Of a stretch of 27,076 nt of DNA, positions 1 through 7,500 are shown piece after piece. Every line of letters starts with the position of its first letter. The first letter of the stretch is position 1. The notes beneath the pieces are model-generated. The model searched no databases and was not told the DNA's origin. It saw only the letters and a list, made by a program, of their open reading frames with translations. Source of the stretch: CAZUVM01 sp964623885 (GTDB taxonomy: Bacteria; Verrucomicrobiota; Verrucomicrobiia; Limisphaerales; UBA8199); NCBI GenBank assembly GCA_964623885.1, contig CAZUVM010000036.1:1-27076 (forward strand), read 5' to 3'. The position numbers and the translations under genes are program-made.

Positions 1-915
1 GAAGCCATCATCGCCCTGCCGGAGCAGCTTTTTTACAATACCGGCATCAGCACCTACATCTGGGTCTTGAGCAACCGGAAAGACAAACGCCGCAAGAACA
101 AGGTTCAACTGATTGACGCCTCCGGTTTCTGGACGCAGATGCGAAAAAGCCTGGGCAACAAGCGCCGTGAGATTTCCTCCGATCAGATCAACCAGGTGCT
201 TGGACTTTACACAGCCTCGGAGGCCGGTGAACAGAGCCGGATTTTTGACAGCACCGAGTTTGGGTACCGCAAGATCACCATCGAACGTCCGCTGCGGCTG
301 AACTTCCAGGTCAGCGTCGAACGCCTAGCACGACTGGAGCAGGAATCCGGTTTTCAGAATCTTACTGTTAGCAAAAAGAAGGAGGCCAAGGCCAAAGCCG
401 CCGAGGAAGCCGAGGGCCGGAAGCAACAGGCTGCCATCCTCAAGGCGCTGCGCACGGTGCCGGACACGCTCTGCAAAGAACGGGCGAAGTTCATCCCGCT
501 GCTGGACTGTGCCCTGAAGAAAGCCGACCTCAAGCTCGGTGGCCCGGTGCGCAAGGCCATCCTCAGCGCCCTGGCCGAGCGGGACGAGACCGCCGAGATT
601 TGCCGGGATGACGACGGCCAGCCGGAGCCTGATCCCGAACTGCGGGACACCGAGAACGTGCCGCTCACCCAGGACATCAACGAATACTTCGACCGGGAAG
701 TGAAGCCGCATGTGCCGGACGCCTGGATCAACACGAAGGTTTGTGACCACCAGGACGGCGAGATTGGCAAGGTCGGCTACGAAATCAACTTCAACCGCTA
801 CTTCTACCAGTATCAACCGCCCCGTCCGTTGGCCGAGATCGAGTCGGACATCAAGACACTGGAAAAGGAAATCATGGAGATGCTCAAAGACATTTCCCAA
901 TGGGCACGAGGCTGA
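1..915 (+). CDS. hsdM: Type I restriction-modification DNA methyltransferase subunit M, C-terminal part
   Basis: Partial gene. The frame is open from base 1, so the start lies left of the window and 304 residues are visible. The first residues (EAIIALPEQLFYNTGIST, then IWVLSN) match the conserved region just after the catalytic NPPF motif of type I N6-adenine methylases. The protein ends in the typical HsdM tail, with FNRYFYQYQPPRPL followed by a charged coiled-coil-like helix (IKTLEKEIMEML). In the family this subunit binds S-adenosylmethionine and, with HsdS, methylates adenine at a bipartite site. The SAM-binding and catalytic motifs are outside the window. The stop at 913-915 overlaps the hsdS start at 900 by 16 bases, the usual coupled arrangement. 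Because hsdS is broken, the methylase may have no specificity partner here. Confidence 0.93.
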   Translation, partial: EAIIALPEQLFYNTGISTYIWVLSNRKDKRRKNKVQLIDASGFWTQMRKSLGNKRREISSDQINQVLGLYTASEAGEQSRIFDSTEFGYRKITIERPLRLNFQVSVERLARLEQESGFQNLTVSKKKEAKAKAAEEAEGRKQQAAILKALRTVPDTLCKERAKFIPLLDCALKKADLKLGGPVRKAILSALAERDETAEICRDDDGQPEPDPELRDTENVPLTQDINEYFDREVKPHVPDAWINTKVCDHQDGEIGKVGYEINFNRYFYQYQPPRPLAEIESDIKTLEKEIMEMLKDISQWARG

Positions 916-1307
916 AACCGTATTCCAGCTACAAGGACTCCGGTGTCGAATGGCTCGGACGGATTCCGGCGCATTGGGAGCCATGGAAGCTGGCTCATGC
1001 TTTCAACGAAATCGGGAGCGGTACGACCCCCAACACAGGTGATGAATCCTATTTTGAAGGCGACATTCCGTGGGTTACGACCTCCGAACTGCGTGAACGG
1101 ATCATCACCGACACCGAAAAAAAACTTACTAGCCAAGCACTCGCCGAGCACTCTGCACTAAAAATATACCAGCCGGACACGCTGCTGTTTGCGATGTATG
1201 GGGCAACAATTGGCCGTCTGGGCATCTTGGGTGTAGCAGCGTGCGTTAACCAAGCCGGAGGCTGTCGCCAATGTGCGGTAGCCTTCGGATGCCTGTCTTC
1301 GCTATAG
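900..1307 (+). pseudogene. hsdS: Type I restriction specificity subunit, truncated in its first target-recognition domain
   Basis: The ATG at 900 overlaps the end of hsdM. The N-terminus (SYKDSGVEWLGRIPAHWE) is the classical HsdS start, followed by GSGTTPNTGD, a DIPWVTTSEL segment and YGATIGRLGI, all landmarks of target-recognition domain 1. Homology stops after ACVNQA at about 1256. The remaining residues (GGCRQCAVAFGCLSSL) are read from the antisense strand of the adjacent integrase gene. HsdS proteins are normally 380-450 residues with two recognition domains and two conserved helices. This one keeps only about 119 genuine residues, so it should not support sequence-specific methylation or cleavage. 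The break is a chimeric junction rather than a point mutation. Confidence 0.88.
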
Positions 1308-2172
1308 CCGCACGAACCTCGATCTCGCCGTCCTCCCACCTGATGTCAGCCCAGTCCAGCCGCTTGATTTCTTCCGAACGCAGACCTGCGAACGCCCCGA
1401 TGACCAGCGAAGGAACTAAATCCTCCTTCGCTTTCGCCAGGAGCATGGTGAGTTCAGGGGCATCGAACACCTGGATTTCAACAGCCTGGTTGGAGGCTCG
1501 TTCGACTTGGAGGATTCCGGTGTGTGTGGGCGTAACGTGGCCACGAACTGCGGCGAAACGGAAGAGCGTCCCAATGGCACGGCGGAAATTATTACGTGTG
1601 CGGGGTGCCACCTTCAGGCCATTGAGGAACCGCTGAATCTCTGTCGGTTCGACCGTGTGGATCGGGCACTGGAACGATTTGGCGAAGCGTGTCAGGCGGA
1701 GTTTGAGGTCGGTCAAGTAGAGTTTCGAGCGCCCATTCCGTTGCTTATTCTCCAGCAGTTCCGCCACCACTTCCTCGACTTTCAGAGCCTTTACCTGACA
1801 TGTCCGATTGGCCACGTAGAACTTCACAGCTTCGACCAAGGAATCGTTACCGAGCAACCCCCCAGCCTGGACATACTCATGAGCGACCAGATCGAGCGGG
1901 CGACCGGTTGACTTTAAGGCTTCGACCGCACGGCGGTAAACGAGGCAGTCCTGGCTGCTCAGAGTGAGGGCATCGAGTTCGCCGTTGGCCTTTTGCTCAA
2001 CCACCGACAGCGCCAACTTCTTGGCTTCCTCGTAGCTGTTGCGCACCTTGCGGACCAACTTGCCTCGGACGTGGTATGCGACCGTGTAACCCTTGGACTT
2101 GTCTTTCGGTTCGTAGATCGTGGCCCTGACGCCCTGCTTCTCGACCCGCTCTGGAAACGCACTCCTTCGCAT
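1246..2172 (-). pseudogene. Tyrosine recombinase (phage-type integrase), C-terminally truncated
   Basis: A 308-residue frame starting at ATG 2172 on the minus strand. It has an N-terminal arm-binding-like region, a SAM-like core-binding domain (about residues 105-205) and the start of the catalytic domain. The first catalytic arginine is visible in AFAGLRSEEIKRLDW, and the beta-hairpin lysine region as AAIAKTGIRRLPHIG. The HxxR, H/W and nucleophilic tyrosine motifs are missing. The frame ends in a TAA supplied by hsdS sequence at 1246-1248. Full members of the family are about 380-420 residues. The gene is transcribed away from the tRNA-Gly whose 3' end lies 120 bp upstream, the usual layout for an integrase at a tRNA attachment site. 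As it stands the enzyme should be catalytically dead. Confidence 0.87.
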
Positions 2173-2211
2173 AGGGTCAAGAACCAGTTTGCCCCGAAAA
2201 CGAAGGCCCGA

Positions 2212-2244
2212 TTTTCAGGAATCTTTCAGGAATTGACCCCTGAA
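2212..2244. promoter_or_regulatory. Short direct and inverted repeats between integrase and tRNA-Gly
   Basis: The octamer TTTCAGGA occurs twice within about 20 bases and is followed by its near reverse complement (CCTGAAA). It lies 40-70 bp upstream of the integrase start and 50-80 bp from the tRNA 3' end. Position and structure fit an integrase arm-type site or an operator for int. This is inference from location only. Confidence 0.25.
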
Positions 2245-2291
2245 ACTGTAGACGATTGCAGAAGTGATTGAGGCTGGCGCAGTTGGATTGG

Positions 2292-2362
2292 AGCGGGTGA
2301 AGGGAATCGAACCCTCATCTCAGGCTTGGGAAGCCCGCATTCTACCACTGAACCACACCCGC
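2292..2362 (-). tRNA. tRNA-Gly (anticodon CCC)
   Basis: Read on the minus strand, a 7-bp acceptor stem GCGGGTG / CACCCGC closes the molecule. The D arm carries GGTTCAGTGGTAGAA. The anticodon stem CGGGC / GCCTG (one G-U pair) encloses the loop TTCCCAA, giving anticodon CCC. The T arm is GAGGGTTCGATTCCCTTC, with invariant GTTCGA. The discriminator base is T and CCA is not encoded. Length is 71 nt, normal for a class I tRNA with a short variable loop. Its 3' end faces the integrase remnant, so it is the probable attB of the island to the left. Confidence 0.95.
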
Positions 2363-2510
2363 TGCCGGTGCGGTATTTTCTTTAGCCGAACTGCGGTGGA
2401 AATGCAACAGACGAATTGACCGCGGAAGTACGGAGCCAGCTCGGTGAAGATCCGATGGAGGCTCGGGACACAATGCGTCAGAAGCAGTCGGACCAGACCA
2501 GCGCTTCAAC

Positions 2511-2527
2511 CGTCGCGAGACGCGACG
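2511..2527. repeat. Perfect 7-bp palindrome CGTCGCG-AGA-CGCGACG
   Basis: The arms CGTCGCG and CGCGACG pair perfectly around an AGA loop. A second hairpin with the same GCG-AGA-CGC core is at 11312-11328, which suggests a dispersed family of small palindromes. Confidence 0.65.
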
Positions 2528-2670
2528 GGCTGGTAATCGGCCGGTGGTTCCGGGGGCTGAAGCGCAGCCGGGTAATTTCAGCGCATCGTTAGGCGATGAG
2601 GGGCAGTCAACCAGGCTTCTTTCTTTCAACCCTTCGGGTGGGGTTGGCCACAGTTTCTTGAAACCGCTCT

Positions 2671-2776
2671 AGTCTCCTGAGTCGAAACAAACTGACATAA
2701 ATCCGACGCGCATTTGAACCGAAATGCCGTTTTCGAAGGCGAGCATTTATGCAAGAAATCAGTGACTCAGGAGACT
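2671..2776. repeat. 106-bp segment bounded by perfect 13-bp inverted repeats
   Basis: AGTCTCCTGAGTC at 2671-2683 is repeated exactly in inverse at 2764-2776. Between them an inner imperfect palindrome pairs AAATGC with GCATTT around a TTCGAA centre (about 2722-2748). There is no coding capacity. It could be a relic miniature element or a structured non-coding RNA. No flanking target-site duplication is evident. Confidence 0.45.
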
Positions 2777-3033
2777 GGCTTATGCCGGTTGATGAGTCGC
2801 GCTTTCAGCGCTCAGAAATTGTCTGGACCGACGTACCCAGGCCGTTGGCCTGGTATGAAGGACCGTTTTTGGCGTCGCCATCCGGTTCAGTAGCTCAGGT
2901 GGAAGCTCTATTTCGCAACAAATTGACTGAAGCGAGTTGTTTAAAGTTGTGGATAATGACGGCGGATAAAGCGCCCGATTTGGGGCTAATCTGCGACGCC
3001 TCGCGGGGTCGAGTTGGCAGTTGCGAGTCAGTT

Positions 3034-3081
3034 CCGGTGGTTTCCGACCACCGGCCACCATCCAGCAACCCTGCGGGTTGC
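3034..3081. repeat. Two adjacent stem-loops
   Basis: The first stem is CCGGTGGT / ACCACCGG (3034-3041 with 3047-3054). The second is GCAACCC-TGC-GGGTTGC (3065-3081). Both are perfect and only 10 bases apart, resembling paired REP-type hairpins. Confidence 0.55.
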
Positions 3082-3150
3082 GCACTCCTGATGACCACGA
3101 TTCAATTTAAAATGCTTTAGAGACTTTCGAATGCCCGCCTCGGTTAGAAG

Positions 3151-3180
3151 CTGCTGCGCGCCGGGACCTCGCGCGGTCCG
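3151..3180. repeat. 30-bp GC-rich direct repeat, copy 1
   Basis: It starts CTGCTGCGCGCCGGGAC and ends GCGCGGTCCG. A second copy at 3504-3533 differs at a single base (CCTCG versus CGTCG). Inside each copy, CCGGGAC pairs with GTCCGG (one bulge), so it can form a hairpin. Confidence 0.7.
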
Positions 3181-3288
3181 GAGGCAGTAGAGCCACAACT
3201 GAACGGGAGGCAGAGTTTACCGCAGAGCTGCAAAGAGCGCGGAGAAACGCAGAGAAAATCAGTTACAAAAAGCACAACAGAGAAGGCC

Positions 3289-3349
3289 TTAACCGCGAAT
3301 GGACGCGAATTTGATTATTGGCGTTCATTCGCGTCGATTAGCGGTTTAA
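3289..3349. repeat. Long imperfect inverted repeat (arms about 22 bp)
   Basis: The left arm TTAACCGCGAAT...GACGCGAAT (3289-3310) pairs with the right arm ATTCGCGTC...AGCGGTTTAA (3327-3349) around a loop of about 16 bases. It is preceded at 3211-3260 by degenerate GCAGAG/CGGAGA repeats of the kind often seen in intergenic DNA of these bacteria. Confidence 0.6.
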
Positions 3350-3503
3350 TCATCCACAGCTTGCGAGCAGTTTCGAGTATTGCAGTGCAGAGACTCTGCT
3401 TTGTTTGTCTTCTCTGTGCTGATCGCGCCTCTGCGGTTCAATTGATATGCCCAGAGTTTACCGCCGAGCTGCGAAAGGGATGGCACCAGGGAGCGCTTCG
3501 TTG

Positions 3504-3533
3504 CTGCTGCGCGCCGGGACGTCGCGCGGTCCG
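3504..3533. repeat. 30-bp GC-rich direct repeat, copy 2
   Basis: Second copy of the element at 3151-3180, with one substitution. It lies about 50 bp after a second copy of the AGAGTTTACCGC element (3452-3477). The two elements therefore occur twice in the spacer, but in opposite relative order. Confidence 0.7.
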
Positions 3534-3659
3534 GGCGAATGGCCGGCGGTGCGAAATCGGTCGCGCTCTGTCCGAAATTTTCCAAGCGGTTCCCAACACG
3601 CGCCTCCCTCAAATTGGGTATTTACATAGGCATGGTTTGGGGTCTGAATAGCTGCGAAT

Positions 3660-4988
3660 ATGCATGCAAGCCAAATGAACTCATCATCCAATTCGCTTTC
3701 TTCGCGTCGCGAATTCCTGAAAACGTCCGTGCTGGTGGGAGGCGTGCTGGCCGCGCCGGCGATCCTGCCGGGCCGATTGATGGCGGCGGAACGCACGGAT
3801 ACGCTCAAGATTGGCCTCGTGGGCTGCGGCGGGCGCGGCACGGGCGCAGCCAGCCAGGCACTAAATGCGGATAAAAACGTGGAACTGGTCGCGATGGCGG
3901 ATGCGTTCGAGAACCAGCTGCAGAACAGCCTCAAGAGCTTGCGCGCGCAGTTCGCGCAGCAACCGGACAAAATCAAGGTGGTGCCGGAGAAATGCTTTGT
4001 CGGCCTGGACGCCTACCAGAAACTGATCGATAGCGGCGTGGACGTCGTCCTGTTGGCGACGCCGCCGGGTTTCCGACCGATACATTTGAAAGCTGCCATT
4101 GACGCGGGCAAACATGTGTTCTGCGAAAAACCGATGGCGACGGACGCGCCGGGATTGCGATCGGTGATCGCCTCGGCGAAGGCGGCGGAGGAGAAAAACC
4201 TGTCGCTGGTGGCCGGTTTTTGCTGGCGTTACGACACACCGCGGCGCGAGTTCTACAAGCGCATCCACGACGGGGCGATTGGCGAAATCCGCGCGATTTA
4301 CGCGACGTATTATGCCGGGCAGGTGAAACCGATGCCGCCCGCGAGCGAGCGGCCGGCGGGGATGGGCGACCTGGAATGGCAATTGCACAACTGGTACAAC
4401 TTCACCTGGCTATCGGGCGACGGCTTTGTGGAGCAGGCCTGCCACAGCGTGGATAAAGTGGCATGGGCACTGAAGGACCAGCATCCCATAAAAGCCGTGG
4501 CGGTCGGCGGCCGCCAGACGCCGAACAACCAGGGCGACATTTTCGATCACATGTTCGTGGTGTATGAATTCGAAAACGACGTGCGCGGATTCCTCGGCCA
4601 GCGACAGATCGGCAGCACTTACACGGACAATTCTGATTACCTGCTGGGCTCGGAGGGTGTCGGCAAGTCCGGTTGGATGCCGCCGCATATCACGGGCAAA
4701 ACCACCTGGCGTTACCGGGATGAGGGACCAAAGGTGGACATGTACCAAATTGAACACAACGAACTCTTTGCCAGTATCCGCAGCGGCAAGCCGATCAACG
4801 ATGGTCATTGGATGGCGCAGAGCACAATGATGGGCTTGATGGGCCGCATGGCTGCCTATACCGGACAGGAAGTTACCTGGGAACAGGCCATGAATTCGCA
4901 GCAGAAAATTGTGCCTGAAACGTTTGATTGGAAAATGACACTCGACATCGCGCCGATGGCGATGCCGGGGACGACGAAGCTGGTCTGA
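3660..4988 (+). CDS. Tat-exported Gfo/Idh/MocA family oxidoreductase
   Basis: A 442-residue NAD(P)-dependent sugar dehydrogenase/oxidoreductase-family protein. The N-terminus carries a twin-arginine signal (SSRREFLKTS, residues 14-23, then a hydrophobic stretch ending near LMAAE), so it is probably folded in the cytoplasm and exported or membrane-anchored. The Rossmann fold follows with GLVGCGGRG (about 52-60). The family EKP signature appears as FCEKPMATD (about 154-162), whose lysine is the usual catalytic residue. The C-terminal half is the alpha/beta substrate domain, with motifs such as WYNFTWLSGDGFVEQ. The substrate cannot be read from sequence. An ATG at 3675 is an alternative start that still keeps the Tat motif. 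I see no Shine-Dalgarno at either. The stop codon (4986-4988) overlaps the first base of a heptamer-repeat tract. The next gene, also Tat-tagged and in the sugar-isomerase fold, suggests a shared carbohydrate role. Confidence 0.93.
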   Translation: MHASQMNSSSNSLSSRREFLKTSVLVGGVLAAPAILPGRLMAAERTDTLKIGLVGCGGRGTGAASQALNADKNVELVAMADAFENQLQNSLKSLRAQFAQQPDKIKVVPEKCFVGLDAYQKLIDSGVDVVLLATPPGFRPIHLKAAIDAGKHVFCEKPMATDAPGLRSVIASAKAAEEKNLSLVAGFCWRYDTPRREFYKRIHDGAIGEIRAIYATYYAGQVKPMPPASERPAGMGDLEWQLHNWYNFTWLSGDGFVEQACHSVDKVAWALKDQHPIKAVAVGGRQTPNNQGDIFDHMFVVYEFENDVRGFLGQRQIGSTYTDNSDYLLGSEGVGKSGWMPPHITGKTTWRYRDEGPKVDMYQIEHNELFASIRSGKPINDGHWMAQSTMMGLMGRMAAYTGQEVTWEQAMNSQQKIVPETFDWKMTLDIAPMAMPGTTKLV

Positions 4989-5015
4989 GTGCGGAGTTCG
5001 GAGTGCGGAATGCGG
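4988..5015. repeat. Heptamer tandem repeat, 4 units (AGTGCGG type)
   Basis: Four consecutive 7-bp units (AGTGCGG, AGTTCGG, AGTGCGG, AATGCGG) begin at the last base of the Gfo/Idh stop codon. The same unit family forms the 7-unit tract inside the coding sequence at 8310-8358. Confidence 0.85.
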
Positions 5016-5290
5016 AGTGGACCTGGCGGTCGGCCACCAGGGTGCGAGAAGCCGTTGAAACGGCTCACGATTTTGAGGCGCGGCTGCACCGGGCTGAAGC
5101 CCGGTGTTAATGAGAGTGAACTCGAGCGAGGCGTCGCTTAGCCTCATCGGCTCCTATATGGTCGTGCGCGAGAGCGGAATGCGGAGAAATCAGTGGGTCT
5201 GTGATCGGTAAATCAGTAATCAGTAGTCGGTGACCAAGAGTTTAATGGTGACAGAGACAGAGCCTCCTGACGTCGGCTCCTACATAGATT
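5016..5290. other. Spacer with two perfect hairpins and a second heptamer tract
   Basis: No gene is seen. Stem-loops are AGCCGTT-GA-AACGGCT (5050-5065) and CACCGGGCT-GA-AGCCCGGTG (5087-5106), both with a GA loop. A heptamer tract (ATCGGTA, AATCAGT, AATCAGT, AGTCGGT) spans 5204-5231. A CGGCTCCTAYA motif occurs at about 5150 and again at about 5274, the second copy ending just before the start codon at 5291. No clear promoter or ribosome-binding site for the downstream gene is visible. Confidence 0.65.
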
Positions 5291-6193
5291 ATGAACAGAC
5301 GAGAATTCGTAAAAACGGGCGGTACGGCGCTGGCCTTGGCAGCCCTGGGTCCGGCGGCAATAGCTGCCGATGAGTCAAAACCGGCGGCGCCAAAGCGACC
5401 GATCAAGAAGGGCATTATGTGGGGCACGATCGGCGTGAAAGGCTCGATTCTCGACAAGATGAAGGCGGCCAAAGAGGCCGGTTATGAGGGTGTGGAGATG
5501 GATAGCCACATGAATGCTGACGAGGTTCTGCGGGCTCGCGACGAGACCGGACTGGCCATCCCCAGCGTGTGCGACAGCGTCCACTGGTCGAAACCGTTGT
5601 CGCATCCCGATCCGAAGGTGCGGGCCGAGGGTTTGGAAGCGCTGAAGCGATCGCTGCAGGATGCGAAACGCTATGGCGCATCGTCGGTGCTGCTGGTGCC
5701 CGCGATCGTGAATAAAGAGGTCAGCTACGCGGATGCGTGGACGCGATCGCAGGCGGAAATTCGCAAAGCGATCCCGTTGGCCGAAGAATTAGGAGTGAAG
5801 ATCGCGTGTGAAAACGTTTGGAATCATTTTCTGCTGAGCCCGCTCGAAGCGGTTCGTTACGTAGACGAATTCAACAGCCCAGCAGTCGGTTGGCATTTCG
5901 ATGTCGGCAACGTGATTACCTATGGCTGGCCCGAACAATGGGTGCGGATCCTGGGCAAGCGCATTCAGAAACTGCACATCAAGGAATTCAGCCGCAAGCG
6001 CAGCGAAAAAGAGGGGCTTTGGAAAGGGTTCGATGTAAAACTGCTCGAAGGCGACAACGATTGGCCGGCGGTGATGAAGGCGCTGGACGACGTAGGTTAC
6101 AGCGGCTGGGCGCAAACGGAGCAGGGCGGCGGAGACAGTCCCGAAGGTTTGCGCGACCTGGTGGAGCGGTTTGATAGAATTTTGGCGTCCTAA
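5291..6193 (+). CDS. Exported sugar phosphate isomerase/epimerase-like TIM-barrel protein
   Basis: A 300-residue protein of the xylose-isomerase-like TIM-barrel superfamily (AP endonuclease family 2 fold). The N-terminus MNRREFVKTGG followed by a hydrophobic run to AAIAADE is a Tat-type leader. Candidate metal ligands fall in the usual order: Glu174 (ACENVWN), His202/Asp204 (WHFDVGN), His229 (LHIKEF) and Glu277 (TEQGGG). Early barrel strands contain GYEGVEMDSH and LAIPSVCDSVHW. Family members isomerise or epimerise keto sugars or inosose derivatives, but the true substrate is unknown. It lies 302 bp after the Gfo/Idh gene on the same strand, and both carry twin-arginine leaders, which fits a periplasmic sugar-modification pair. 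The stop (6191-6193) overlaps the stop of the antitoxin relic read from the other strand. Confidence 0.92.
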   Translation: MNRREFVKTGGTALALAALGPAAIAADESKPAAPKRPIKKGIMWGTIGVKGSILDKMKAAKEAGYEGVEMDSHMNADEVLRARDETGLAIPSVCDSVHWSKPLSHPDPKVRAEGLEALKRSLQDAKRYGASSVLLVPAIVNKEVSYADAWTRSQAEIRKAIPLAEELGVKIACENVWNHFLLSPLEAVRYVDEFNSPAVGWHFDVGNVITYGWPEQWVRILGKRIQKLHIKEFSRKRSEKEGLWKGFDVKLLEGDNDWPAVMKALDDVGYSGWAQTEQGGGDSPEGLRDLVERFDRILAS

Positions 6194-6467
6194 AGCCGGC
6201 GAGCTTTCTTTCGGCTACGATTGTAATCCGCAAGCATGGGTTCTTCCAAATGCTCGCGAGCCGCAGAGGCGTCAGTTGGTCCCGGCCGAGCCCCACCAGA
6301 TCCTCAACCAGGTCCAGACAGGAAGGCCTTTTTCGCCGCTGTTTCCGTCGCAAAACAGACTCCAGGCAATCGCGAACTACAACCGAGTTTGACACCCCAC
6401 GCCGCTGGGCTTCTTCCTCCACCGCGCGCCGCAGTGTTTCAGGCAATGTAACAGTCAGCGTTCTCAC
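6190..6467 (-). pseudogene. Ribbon-helix-helix (CopG-like) antitoxin, frameshifted
   Basis: Starting at GTG 6467 the minus-strand frame reads RTLTVTLPETLRR and then EEEAQRRGVSNSVVVRDCLE, a typical RHH DNA-binding domain, followed by CLDLVEDLVG. After that the frame loses homology. A second minus frame from about 6300 reads GPTDASAAREHLEEPMLADY and ends KKARRL before a TAG at 6192-6190. That is the usual C-terminal shape of this antitoxin family (GPxDxS...DYxRxRKxxR). A one-base-type indel near 6290-6300 explains the break. Repaired, it would be about 91 residues. No PIN or other toxin gene is adjacent, since the downstream side is the isomerase gene, so it is an orphan. An ATG at 6503 would be an upstream alternative start, but it precedes non-homologous residues. 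Confidence 0.72.
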
Positions 6468-6564
6468 GTCGCCAAGGTAATAGTGGTTGTGACAGAGAGC
6501 CATGCCGATTGCGTCGCCCCAACTTACATCTTGGAGTCTGCCGAGGTGGCTTTATCCTGCGCGC

Positions 6565-7500
6565 ATGAGAAAGGTCGCGGTCGTCTTAATGATGAGCAGC
6601 ATGGCTGCTTTTTCTTTGGCGCGGGCGCAAGACCAGAGCCTTACGATCGATGACGACCTATTGCGCTCGGCGCAGCAGTGGGCGCAGGAAAACCTGGATG
6701 AAGATGCGCTGCGCGTGCTGCAATCGGCGGACCAGGAGAAGATCAAGCAACTGCTGAAGGATTTGCAGAAGGAGTTTCGCGGCGAATATGTGGTAGATCT
6801 GGCCGGTCTCAAACAGGCGGCCAGGAACGCGCTGCCGCTACTCGAAAGTTATGAAGAGACGCTACCTTACGCGGTGTGGCTGCGGAGCCGATTGGATTAC
6901 CTGGATGTGGCCGACCATTTCCGGCTGGTAATTCCGCCGCCAAAGACTGAGCCAGGCAAGCCACCCAAGCCGGCGCCCAATCCGACACCGAAGATGGAAC
7001 GCGAGGTGTGGGTGGATCAAATCTCCCGGGAACCCTGGCCTCCAACTGCGAATACTTATGTGCCGCGGCTGAAGACCGTGTTCGCCGCCCAGAAAGCGCC
7101 GAAGGAGCTGGTGTGGGTTGCCGAGGTGGAATCCTCTTTCGATCCCCGCGCGCGAAGTCCAGTTGGCGCGACCGGCTTGTTTCAACTTATGCCGGCGACG
7201 GCGAAGCAGTATGGTTTGCGGACGTGGCCTTTCGATCAGCGGCTTAATCCGGAGGCCAGCGGGCGCGCAGCGGCACAATACCTGGTTAATTTGCACAAAC
7301 GCTTTAATGACTGGCGGCTCGCATTGGCCGCTTACAACGCCGGTGAAGGCACTGTGCAGGGGTTATTGAAGCGGCACAAGGCGCAGTCGTATGATGCCAT
7401 CGCGAGGTACCTGCCCGCGGAGACGCAGATGTATGTGCCGAAGATTGAAGCCACACTGCTCCGCAGGGAAGGCGCCCAGTTGGAAAAGTTGGGAGGGTGA
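6565..7500 (+). CDS. Periplasmic lytic transglycosylase (SLT/MltD-like)
   Basis: A 311-residue protein with a clear signal peptide from ATG 6565 (MRKVAVVLMMSSMAAFSLA, cleavage near ARAQ). The frame is open upstream to 6502, but those residues are not signal-like. An N-terminal helical region (about 25-120) and a proline-rich linker (about 124-144) precede the goose-lysozyme-like SLT domain (about 165-290). Motifs are AEVESSFDPRARSP with the likely catalytic Glu189, GATGLFQLMPATA (about 201-213) and LAAYNAGEGTV (about 254-264). Family enzymes cleave the MurNAc-GlcNAc bond of peptidoglycan with formation of 1,6-anhydroMurNAc, acting in the periplasm on wall remodelling. No LysM domain is present, unlike full MltD. 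It stands alone on the plus strand. Confidence 0.94.
   Translation: MRKVAVVLMMSSMAAFSLARAQDQSLTIDDDLLRSAQQWAQENLDEDALRVLQSADQEKIKQLLKDLQKEFRGEYVVDLAGLKQAARNALPLLESYEETLPYAVWLRSRLDYLDVADHFRLVIPPPKTEPGKPPKPAPNPTPKMEREVWVDQISREPWPPTANTYVPRLKTVFAAQKAPKELVWVAEVESSFDPRARSPVGATGLFQLMPATAKQYGLRTWPFDQRLNPEASGRAAAQYLVNLHKRFNDWRLALAAYNAGEGTVQGLLKRHKAQSYDAIARYLPAETQMYVPKIEATLLRREGAQLEKLGG

Larger units (their letters stand above)
2363..3659. other. Gene-free, repeat-dense spacer between tRNA-Gly and the Gfo/Idh gene
   Basis: I find no credible protein gene in these 1297 bases. Both strands have short open frames without recognisable motifs, and they run across palindromes. The region holds stem-loops at 2511-2527, about 2556-2574, 3034-3054 and 3065-3081, an inverted 13-mer pair (2671-2683 and 2764-2776), two copies of a GC-rich 30-bp element (3151-3180 and 3504-3533), two copies of a roughly 26-bp AGAGTTTACCGC element (3211 and 3452), and a long hairpin at 3289-3349. 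It behaves like a landing zone for small interspersed repeats next to the island boundary. Confidence 0.7.

Noticed and set aside
325..984. 219-codon minus-strand frame opposite hsdM
   Set aside because: Antisense shadow of clear hsdM coding sequence; valine/leucine/arginine bias typical of a reverse frame.
2749..3120. 123-codon open frame on the plus strand in the repeat-rich spacer
   Set aside because: No recognisable motif, and it runs straight through two perfect hairpins. Composition resembles spacer DNA.
5988..6503. 171-codon minus-strand frame including the RHH domain
   Set aside because: Only its first third is real protein. The rest is antisense to the isomerase gene and arises from the frameshift; annotated instead as a frameshifted antitoxin ending at 6190.
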